From an uncultured Lachnoclostridium sp. (lineage in GTDB: Bacteria > Bacillota > Clostridia > Lachnospirales > Lachnospiraceae), in contig CABQJX010000034.1 in the NCBI GenBank assembly GCA_902464595.1, positions 1-22,571 on the forward strand: DNA of 22,571 nt, given 5' to 3'. Each line of letters begins with the position of its first letter. Position 1 is the stretch's first letter. The notes beneath the pieces were generated by a model that had not been told where the DNA came from, ran no database searches, and saw only the letters and a list, made by a program, of their open reading frames with translations. Both the position numbers and the translations under genes were made by a program. Positions 16,727 through 22,571 of this stretch are shown here, in pieces.

Positions 16727-18322
16727 ATGGGAGAAGAAAGCAAAACGAAAGGCAACTTTATAGAACGAGCCATGACATCTGTGGAAAAGGTAGGAAATAA
16801 GCTTCCACATCCATTTTGGCTGTTTGCCATGCTGGCAGGTTTGACCGTTGTATTGTCCTACATATTGAATAAAGTGGGCTGGTCAGCAACTTATGAGACT
16901 GTGGTTGACGGGGAGATGACAAACACAGTTGTATCCGTTGTAAACCTGATGAGTTTTGAGACATTGGGATATTATCTTGAAAATTTCATCAGTCTTTTTA
17001 TGAATTACTATCCGTTAGGTATGTTGATCTTTATGACCATTGCCGTGGGATTTGCAGAGAAGATGGGGCTTTTTGATGCACTGATGCGAAAGGCAGTGGT
17101 CGGGGCTCCTCTTTTGCTTATTTTTACAGTTATTTCCTTCGTAGGTGTAAATTCCAGTATCGGGTTCGGCGCTGGCGTTGTTTTCACCATGGTAATCGGA
17201 GCTGCTGTATTTAAGTCATTGGGGCTTCACCCATGGATCGGAATTATTATGGGATATGCTGCTTCCAACGGGGGTTACACAGCATGTCTGCTCATCAGTT
17301 CCGTGGACACTACCTTATCAGGCGTAACGACACAGATTGTAGAAGCAAATCATATTGTAGACGGCGCTGGGATGGCTCCTCCTACTCACGCTATGGTAAA
17401 TTACTATTTTATCATTGCCGCTACCTTTGTATTGACAGCTGTGTGCGTTCTTGTGACAAAATATGTAACTATGCCGCACCTGAATAAGCAGCATCCGGAG
17501 CTGGTGCTCAAGGAAGATTCTTCTGAGCTGAAAAAGATGCAGGTTACAGCAGCAGAACAAAAAGGATTAGTTTGGGCTGGCTGGACCTCCATCGTTTACA
17601 TTGTTTTATTGGTGGCAGCCTGTGTGCCTAAAAATTCATTTATGCGCAACGAAGCAGGCGGTTTGATACCAAATTCACCTTTCCTGAATATGATCATTCC
17701 GCTTCTGTTTTTCTTCTTTATGGCTATCGGAACTGCTTATGGGATTGGAAGCGGTCAGATTAAAAAGTGGAAGGATATACCAGTTGCCATGGAGTCCTGT
17801 TTGGGATTGGCCTCATCCTTCATGATCGTATGCCTTAGCGCCTGTATTTTTGTGGATCTATTTTCAAAAAGCGGCCTTGCCACTGTTATGGCTGCAAAGG
17901 GAGCTGCTCTTTTGACCTCCTGGAATGTAGGACCTGTTGCATTGTTTATTATGATCATTCTGCTGTCCTGTTTTTGTAATTTATTTATTACCAGCAACAG
18001 CGGAAAATGGGTTATGCTGGCTCCATTTTTGGTTCCCATGCTTTCCATGCTGAATATCAGCCCGGCTATGACCCAGATTTTGTATCGAATTGGGGATTCC
18101 TGTTTTAATATCCTGTCTCCTGTGGAATTGAACGTTCCTATTGCATTAGGATTATTAGAAAGCTATCGCGTGAGCAAGGAAGATAAGGTTGGTATTGGAA
18201 CCTTGATTTCCATGGAAATTCCATATGCAGGAGCTTACCTGATTTCATTTTTCTTATTAGTGCTTGCATTTTATTTCTTTAAGCTTCCTCTCGGCCCTGG
18301 AACTTCTATTTTCCTTAGCTGA
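16727..18322 (+). CDS. abgT: AbgT-family transporter
   Basis: A 531-residue inner-membrane transporter, the normal AbgT length, with a cytoplasmic N-terminus (ERAMTSVEKVGNKLPHPFWLF) and about eleven helices. Family marks include YPLGMLIFMTIAVGFAEKMGLFDALM, SSIGFGAGVVF, NGGYTACLL and the re-entrant-loop region FITSNSGKWVMLAPF followed by LSPVELN. AbgT imports p-aminobenzoyl-glutamate, while MtrF/YdaH relatives export sulfonamides. I place the start at the second ATG (16727) because AGAGG is then seven bases upstream; ATG 16721 would leave one base. It follows cyuA after a hairpin-containing spacer. With the M20D amidohydrolase it suggests uptake and hydrolysis of an aryl or acyl amino acid conjugate. 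Confidence 0.92.
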   Translation: MGEESKTKGNFIERAMTSVEKVGNKLPHPFWLFAMLAGLTVVLSYILNKVGWSATYETVVDGEMTNTVVSVVNLMSFETLGYYLENFISLFMNYYPLGMLIFMTIAVGFAEKMGLFDALMRKAVVGAPLLLIFTVISFVGVNSSIGFGAGVVFTMVIGAAVFKSLGLHPWIGIIMGYAASNGGYTACLLISSVDTTLSGVTTQIVEANHIVDGAGMAPPTHAMVNYYFIIAATFVLTAVCVLVTKYVTMPHLNKQHPELVLKEDSSELKKMQVTAAEQKGLVWAGWTSIVYIVLLVAACVPKNSFMRNEAGGLIPNSPFLNMIIPLLFFFFMAIGTAYGIGSGQIKKWKDIPVAMESCLGLASSFMIVCLSACIFVDLFSKSGLATVMAAKGAALLTSWNVGPVALFIMIILLSCFCNLFITSNSGKWVMLAPFLVPMLSMLNISPAMTQILYRIGDSCFNILSPVELNVPIALGLLESYRVSKEDKVGIGTLISMEIPYAGAYLISFFLLVLAFYFFKLPLGPGTSIFLS

Positions 18323-18369
18323 TGCAGGGGATGAAAAATGTTGAAAATGGAGAAAAAGGAGAAGGAATT

Positions 18370-19167
18370 ATGATTTCAATGGATTTATGCGGGAAGGTTG
18401 CAATGGTAACGGGAGCAGGAGGCGGAATTGGCCAGGCTCTCAGTCTGGATCTGGCAGGATTAGGAGCGGATCTGGTTTTGGCATGCAGGGGTTCTCTGGA
18501 GGAATGTAAGAAGCTGGAAAAAGAGATTGAGGCAATGGGGCGCAAGGTATGTACCGTACAGGGAAACATTGCGGATCCCAGGGATTGTGAGCGCATGGTG
18601 AAAGAAGCAATGGAATTTCACGGAAAACCGGTTCAGATCTTAGTGAACAATGCAGGATATTTTTATGATGTGGTTCCATTGATCGAGATGAGTGACGAGC
18701 AGGTAAACAGGACCATTGACATCAATCTGAAAGGTACAATGTATATGTCCAGGGAAGTATGCAGAAATATGGTGCAGGCAGGACTTCCAGGCAGAGTCGT
18801 CAATATTACTTCCGGGGCAGCCCATTCCGGCAGGGAAAATTTCAGCAGCTACTGCGCTTCTAAATCGGGAGTTCTCGGTCTTACCAGAGCAATGGCTTTG
18901 GAGCTGGCTCCGAAGCATATCAATGTCAACACTGTTTCAGTGGGATATGTGGAAGTGGGACGCTGGCAGGGAGATGAGGGTAAGGATGCGGTGAGAGCGA
19001 ATATCCTCCCAAGAATTTTGCTGCGGAAGCCGGGAGCGCCTCGGGATATATCCAGAATGGTATGTTTCCTTGTGAGCGAATGCGGCGATTGGATCACAGG
19101 AAGCGACTTTATCATCGATGGAGGGGAATCCTGCGGGCGGATCCCATTTGTTCAGATCGAAGCGTAG
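18370..19167 (+). CDS. SDR-family NAD(P)-dependent oxidoreductase
   Basis: A 265-residue classical short-chain dehydrogenase/reductase of the FabG type. The Rossmann motif is TGAGGGIG (about 14-21), followed by NNAG, the Asn in INLKGTMYMS, the Ser in NITSGAAHS and the catalytic YCASK; the C-terminal SDFIIDGGES closes the fold. The start at ATG 18370 is chosen because AAGGAG (18356-18361) is eight bases upstream. The frame is open to an ATG at 18322 overlapping the AbgT stop, but that would add 16 unlikely residues. The usual PG after the active site is replaced by VGYVEV. The substrate is probably a hydroxy or keto metabolite of the operon's pathway. M28-fold and reductase genes follow in the same operon. 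Confidence 0.9.
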   Translation: MISMDLCGKVAMVTGAGGGIGQALSLDLAGLGADLVLACRGSLEECKKLEKEIEAMGRKVCTVQGNIADPRDCERMVKEAMEFHGKPVQILVNNAGYFYDVVPLIEMSDEQVNRTIDINLKGTMYMSREVCRNMVQAGLPGRVVNITSGAAHSGRENFSSYCASKSGVLGLTRAMALELAPKHINVNTVSVGYVEVGRWQGDEGKDAVRANILPRILLRKPGAPRDISRMVCFLVSECGDWITGSDFIIDGGESCGRIPFVQIEA

Positions 19168-19182
19168 AGGAGGGCATGGGAT

Positions 19183-20898
19183 ATGTCAAAAAGAATGTTA
19201 GAAGATGAGCTGGTAAAAGAAATCGATTCTCAGCGTTTGATGGAGCATGCGCGGTATATTACGAGTGAAGACAGGGAATCCGGAAGCCCAGGAGAGAAAA
19301 GGGCAGCTGAATATTTCCGGAAGGTTATGACAGAATTAGGGCTGGAAACAGAGATCCATTACGTGGAAAATTATATCAGCCTTCCAGTTTCAGGAAGCTT
19401 GATGCTGCAGAACGGAGAAATGCTTTCTTCCTGTATTACCCACAGCTATGGCGCTTCTACAGCTCCGGAAGGATTAACGGGATTTGCAGTATATTATGAT
19501 GGATCACAGAATGTCAAAGGAAAAATTGCAGTGATGCGGGGGCTGGCGTCTGCTGTTCCATGTAAAAACTTGGAAAATAAAGGAGCCATCGGTATTATAT
19601 GCATTACCAGCGGAGATTATCCTTTCAATATGTCGATCAGTCCTATATGGGGGCAGCCTGTTCCGGATACGGTTGGGCTCCTGTCTAAAATTCCTGTTGT
19701 TACAGTGAATACTCCTGATGGAACAAGGCTTTTAGAAGCTTTAGAGCAGGGGCAAGATCAGGTCACCATAAAGGCAGAGGTTTCCACTAAATTCAGGGAA
19801 GTACCTGTTTGCGTTGCAGAGCTGAAGGCTTCTGTTCCAACGGATCGTTTTGTCTTATTTGGCGGTCATGTGGATTCCTGGCATAAGGGAGGGGCAGACA
19901 ATGGTGGTTCCAATGCGGTTGTATTGGAATTAGCCCGTGTATTCAGCAAGTATAGAGATCAGATCAATACCAATATCCGATTTGTATGGTGGTCAGGACA
20001 CAGCAACGGCAGATACAGCGGCAGCAACTGGTATGCAGATCATTATTGGGAAGATATACATGAAAATGCAGTTGCCAATTTTGATATTGATACAGTAGGT
20101 GCAAAGGGAGCTGTGAATTTCCATCATATTGAGTGCAACAAGCAGTGCTATGAGCTGGGAAAACAAGTGGTGGAGGAAGTGACCGGACAATCACCGGAAT
20201 ACATGCGTATCCAGAGAAATGGAGATCAGTCTTTCTGGGCTCATGGGGTTCCTACTTTATTTGAATGTTTGTCTCTTCAGCCCACAGAAGGAGCAGGAAA
20301 GGGAACCTTCATGCCTGGACTTCCCTGGTATTGGCATACCATTTGTGATACGTTTGAGCATTTAGGGGAAGAAGAACTTCACAGAGATGCGGGCATATTT
20401 GCCAGGGCGATATGGAGAGTTGTCAGCGCCAATGTGTATCCATTTACATTTAGGGATCTGACCGATGAGATGAAGAAAGATCTGGAGGCATATCAAGCGA
20501 AAGCGGGGAGCTGTTTTGACTTATCCGATATTATTGAGCTGACAGAAATGTTGGGAGAAAAAGCCCGTATTTTAGATGGTGAAATCCAGTCCCTGAATCA
20601 GCTGGAATCTCCAACAGATGAGGAAAGAGAGCGTATGGAAGGGATCAATCAGCTGTCAATGGACTTAAATCGGCTTCTTATTCCTGTTCACTATTGTAAG
20701 AATGGAGATCTTTTCCAGGTCGACCTGGCTGTTCCGATCCCGGCTTTCCCGGAGTTTGATGAATTGGAGCATTTGGCCTCCATGGATCAAAGCTCTGATG
20801 AGTTTAAGTTTTTGGAAAGGCAATTGCTAAGAGAGAAGAACCGGGTATATCATTTCCTGAAAAAGGCTTGCAAGAGAGCGGCGTGCATCCATTCATAA
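19183..20898 (+). CDS. M28-fold peptidase-like protein with inserted PA domain and altered active site
   Basis: A 571-residue protein of the M28 zinc aminopeptidase/carboxypeptidase fold. Residues about 60-205 are a PA-like insert (KGKIAVMRG, NKGAIGIICI). Expected metal ligands His229 (GGHVDSW), Asp239 (GADNGGS), an Asp in NFDIDTVG (301 or 303) and His385 (WHTICDT) are present. The Glu-Glu pair that normally supplies the catalytic base and one ligand is replaced by His273-Ser274 (WWSGHSNGRYSGSNWYAD). A C-terminal helical region (about 430-571) follows. There is no signal peptide, so it is cytoplasmic. It follows the SDR gene by 15 bases with GAGGAGGG before the start. It may hydrolyse a dipeptide or conjugate with changed chemistry, or may be non-peptidase. 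Confidence 0.85.
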   Translation: MSKRMLEDELVKEIDSQRLMEHARYITSEDRESGSPGEKRAAEYFRKVMTELGLETEIHYVENYISLPVSGSLMLQNGEMLSSCITHSYGASTAPEGLTGFAVYYDGSQNVKGKIAVMRGLASAVPCKNLENKGAIGIICITSGDYPFNMSISPIWGQPVPDTVGLLSKIPVVTVNTPDGTRLLEALEQGQDQVTIKAEVSTKFREVPVCVAELKASVPTDRFVLFGGHVDSWHKGGADNGGSNAVVLELARVFSKYRDQINTNIRFVWWSGHSNGRYSGSNWYADHYWEDIHENAVANFDIDTVGAKGAVNFHHIECNKQCYELGKQVVEEVTGQSPEYMRIQRNGDQSFWAHGVPTLFECLSLQPTEGAGKGTFMPGLPWYWHTICDTFEHLGEEELHRDAGIFARAIWRVVSANVYPFTFRDLTDEMKKDLEAYQAKAGSCFDLSDIIELTEMLGEKARILDGEIQSLNQLESPTDEERERMEGINQLSMDLNRLLIPVHYCKNGDLFQVDLAVPIPAFPEFDELEHLASMDQSSDEFKFLERQLLREKNRVYHFLKKACKRAACIHS

Positions 20899-20917
20899 AG
20901 CGACTTGAGGAGGAGTG

Positions 20918-22237
20918 ATGAAATATACACTGGTAGGGGCAGGAGCTATTGGAGGGACAATGGCTGCCTGGGTATCAAAAGCCGGAGGAGAAATTTTATA
21001 TGTAGATGCTGTTAAGGAGCATGTAGATGCCATGAACAGCCGTGGATTAACCATTTTGAATCCTGGTGGAGAGGATTTTTGTGTGCCGGTTAAGGCATGT
21101 ATGATCGATCAGCTGGAAGAACCGTTGGAAGTCGTATTTCTTGCAGTAAAATCTCAGCATACTAGAAATGCAATGGAGAAGATTGCCCCATTATTAAAAC
21201 CAGATGGTTATGTGGTAAGCCTGCAAAATGGGATCAATGAACCGGTCATAGCAGAGTATGTCGGCGAGGAAAGGGTCGTAGGAGCGTTTGTCAACTGGGC
21301 AGCTGATTATATAGAGCCGGGAGTCATACGATTTGGAGGACAAAGTAATTTTTCCATCGGAGAATTAAATGGGAACATAACGGAAAGATTATACAGCCTG
21401 CGAGAATTTTTAGCTCCTTTTACAGCAGTAGAGCTTTCCAGGAATATTATGGGGCATTTATGGAGCAAGCAGGTGAATATCAGCGCTATGTTTGCCACAG
21501 GTGTTACAGATTTAGGCATATCAAAGGGATTTGATTTTCCGGAAACTCAGGAAACCATTGCAGGTCTGGCCTTGGAGGCAATGGCTGTTCCTGAAAAAAT
21601 AGGAGTAGAGCTGACTGAGTTTGAAGATTTCAGTCCCTCCCTTTATAAAAAGGGCTGTTATGGGGAAGCGCTGAAGCAGACAGCCGATCACTATCGGGTC
21701 ATGGCAAAGGATTATACAGGTCTGTACCGCGATCTGGCAGTAAGAAAAAGAAAATCTGAGATTGACGGCACGGTGGGATTTACAGTGGAGCTTGGAGAAA
21801 AAATGGGGCTCAAATTGCCATTGAATCGAAGATTGATGGAAATTGTAAAGGAGATCGAAGCAGGGAAAAGAAGAATCGGGTTAGAAAATCTTCTGGATCT
21901 GAAAGCAAGGTATGAAACAGTTTATGGCGAAATAGATGTAATAAAATCAGAAAGGAAAAGCACAATCCAGACGGAACCGGCGGTGCGGTCAAGAAATATT
22001 GTGGAAACACAAGGTTTCTGCTATAATGGTGGAGAACACTTGACGATAGAGAAGGAGGCGGGAGCCTATGTACATCAGTTATCAGCCGCTATGGGACACT
22101 CTAAAGGAGCGCGGCATGAGGAAAGAGGACTTGCGGCTTGCCGCCGGTCTGACTACAAATATGATTGCCAACATGGGAAAGGGCGAGCATATCAGCATGA
22201 AAACGCTGCTGCGTATCTGCGGGACGCTGAACTGTGA
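20918..22237 (+). CDS. Ketopantoate reductase (PanE/ApbA)-family protein with foreign C-terminal extension
   Basis: An NADPH-dependent 2-keto acid reductase of the PanE/ApbA family. The nucleotide-binding GAGAIGG is at residues 8-14. The family's Lys in FLAVKSQHT, LQNGIN, the second Lys and Asn in LWSKQVNISA and the acidic KSEIDGTVGF helix are present. The family is usually near 300 residues; homology here ends around LENLLDLKARYE (about position 21915). The frame then runs a further ~100 codons through GC-rich DNA, overlapping the promoter and coding region of a small regulator in another frame, and stops at 22237. I infer that an integrative element removed the native stop. The start is ATG 20918, with AGGAGG just upstream; GTG 20915 is an alternative. 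It is the last operon gene. True pantothenate synthesis is less likely than a catabolic reductase role. Confidence 0.85.
   Translation: MKYTLVGAGAIGGTMAAWVSKAGGEILYVDAVKEHVDAMNSRGLTILNPGGEDFCVPVKACMIDQLEEPLEVVFLAVKSQHTRNAMEKIAPLLKPDGYVVSLQNGINEPVIAEYVGEERVVGAFVNWAADYIEPGVIRFGGQSNFSIGELNGNITERLYSLREFLAPFTAVELSRNIMGHLWSKQVNISAMFATGVTDLGISKGFDFPETQETIAGLALEAMAVPEKIGVELTEFEDFSPSLYKKGCYGEALKQTADHYRVMAKDYTGLYRDLAVRKRKSEIDGTVGFTVELGEKMGLKLPLNRRLMEIVKEIEAGKRRIGLENLLDLKARYETVYGEIDVIKSERKSTIQTEPAVRSRNIVETQGFCYNGGEHLTIEKEAGAYVHQLSAAMGHSKGARHEERGLAACRRSDYKYDCQHGKGRAYQHENAAAYLRDAEL
21999..22027 (+). promoter_or_regulatory. Sigma-A-type promoter of the XRE gene with dyad in the spacer
   Basis: TTGTGG (21999-22004) and TATAAT (22022-22027) are separated by exactly 17 bases. 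The spacer contains a dyad, GAAAC-ACAAG-GTTTC (22004-22018), well placed for autoregulation by the small XRE protein encoded 41 bases downstream. Confidence 0.8.
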
Positions 22238-22298
22238 TATTGCAGATGTGATTGCTTTGGAGCGGGACGAAGCCCCCGGAGCTGGGGCGGCGCGGTAA
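22068..22298 (+). CDS. Small XRE-family helix-turn-helix regulator
   Basis: A 76-residue DNA-binding protein made almost entirely of one Cro/CI-type helix-turn-helix. The motif runs KEDLRLAAGLTTNMIANMGKG (helix 2, turn and recognition helix), then HISMKTLLRICGTLNCDIADVI, which is a standard ending for this family. The last eight residues (APGAGAAR) are GC-driven and unusual. AAGGAGG at 22052-22058 is nine bases before the ATG, and a 17-spaced promoter lies upstream. Proteins of this exact type are common in Firmicute integrative conjugative elements and related plasmids, where they are presumed to regulate element genes. It overlaps the read-through tail of the ketopantoate reductase frame, which supports the tail being non-native. 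Confidence 0.9.
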   Translation: MYISYQPLWDTLKERGMRKEDLRLAAGLTTNMIANMGKGEHISMKTLLRICGTLNCDIADVIALERDEAPGAGAAR

Positions 22299-22346
22299 CT
22301 CCGGGCCAGCCTGACCCGAAGCGGCCAGCCATAACCTCGCCCCTGC

Positions 22347-22411
22347 TGGGACACTTTGTCCCAAAGCTGGGGGCATGACCGCCCACTCCCAACCTCTGGA
22401 CACTTTGTCCA
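22347..22411. repeat. Two similar hairpins with shared core GGACACTTTGTCC
   Basis: TGGGACACTTTGTCCCA (22347-22363, 7-bp stem, CTT loop) and TGGACACTTTGTCCA (22397-22411, 6-bp stem, CTT loop) share the 13-base core and are spaced 50 bases apart. They lie between the XRE gene and its terminator, in GC-rich DNA. They may be protein-binding dyads or RNA hairpins. Confidence 0.75.
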
Positions 22412-22447
22412 GCCAGCGGGCGGCAGCAACAGAATACAGACCCACCC

Positions 22448-22478
22448 AAGCAGGAAACTTCGGTTTCCTGCTTTTTTT
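22448..22478 (+). terminator. Strong rho-independent terminator with TTCG tetraloop
   Basis: An 11-bp perfect stem, AAGCAGGAAAC (22448-22458) with GTTTCCTGCTT (22463-22473), is capped by TTCG and followed by Ts to 22478. It ends the XRE transcript. Its base abuts the stop codon of the convergent gene. Confidence 0.9.
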
Positions 22479-22569
22479 ATTTCCACCCCCTGCGCCGGAA
22501 ATTCATGCCGGAGTGCTTGATAAGCGGGGACTTGCGGAACAGCTTTTTCAAGGTGGTGCGTTCTTCTTC
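22477..22569 (-). CDS. Unidentified gene, C-terminal 30 residues only
   Basis: On the minus strand a frame is open from the window edge and ends at TAA (22479-22477), just at the foot of the terminator. The visible tail reads EEERTTLKKLFRKSPLIKHS followed by GMNFRRRGWK: very basic, hydrophilic and without a membrane segment. I do not recognise the family. Its placement, convergent with the XRE gene inside the presumed element, suggests an element-encoded protein. The other frames on this strand close sooner or look less protein-like, but with 30 residues the call is tentative. Confidence 0.45.
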   Translation of the reverse strand, partial: EEERTTLKKLFRKSPLIKHSGMNFRRRGWK

Positions 22570-22571
22570 CG

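Larger units (their letters stand above)
21960..22571. mobile_element. End of a probable integrative (conjugative) element
   Basis: From about 21960 base composition rises sharply, especially 22280-22440. The ketopantoate reductase frame loses homology, and a new promoter, a small XRE regulator of the kind found in Firmicute conjugative elements, paired hairpins and a convergent gene appear. The exact edge is not visible; somewhere between 21915 and 21998 is likely. No attachment-site repeat could be identified because the other end lies outside the window. Confidence 0.6.

Noticed and set aside
18322..18369. Upstream start for the SDR gene overlapping the AbgT stop
   Set aside because: It adds 16 low-complexity residues before the fold, while ATG 18370 has a well-spaced AAGGAG.
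22082..22486. A 134-codon minus-strand frame across the element end
   Set aside because: It covers the XRE gene, the hairpins and the terminator antisense; its residues reflect GC-rich repeats rather than a protein family.

Overview
The window looks like chromosomal DNA of an anaerobic Firmicute, most likely a Clostridia/Lachnospiraceae-type gut bacterium. Evidence for this is the strong AAGGAGG ribosome sites, the DegV and GerMN/ComEC gene set, a Tn916-type integrase, a UTRA-type GntR regulator with a large amino-acid-type catabolic operon, and the edge of what looks like a Firmicute integrative element. The genus cannot be fixed from this sequence alone.

Left part (1-8182). First comes a frameshifted polar-amino-acid ABC ATPase, followed by a terminator and an M20D amidohydrolase. 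A short remnant of an ABC exporter ATPase then leads in frame into a DegV protein. After that is a tight run of three envelope/DNA-uptake genes: a sensor histidine kinase, a GerMN lipoprotein and ComEC. No response regulator is present for the kinase.

Middle (8163-10792). A GntR/UTRA repressor gene runs on the minus strand and overlaps the end of comEC. Next is a lone Tn916-type tyrosine integrase with all catalytic residues but no other element genes. A 540-base AT-rich gap follows. It holds a 16-bp inverted repeat resembling integrase arm sites, a perfect match to the HutC-type GntR operator (GTCTAGAC), and a terminator hairpin in front of the next operon.

Right part (10793-about 21960). 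A long co-directional operon encodes, in order: a UroD/MtaA-like protein, a YfcC-type carrier, a second M20D amidohydrolase, a DMT permease, L-cysteine desulfidase (CyuA), an AbgT-type transporter, an SDR oxidoreductase, an M28-fold protein with altered active-site residues, and a ketopantoate-reductase-like protein. Read together it looks like an import-and-dismantle pathway for N-acylated or peptide-linked amino acids, possibly cysteine conjugates, controlled by the nearby GntR protein. The substrate is not known.

Right edge (about 21960-22571). The ketopantoate-reductase frame runs into GC-rich foreign DNA with its own promoter, a small XRE regulator, two similar hairpins, a strong terminator and the tail of a convergent unidentified gene. 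This is probably one end of an integrative element.

No rRNA, tRNA, CRISPR array or insertion-sequence transposase was seen.
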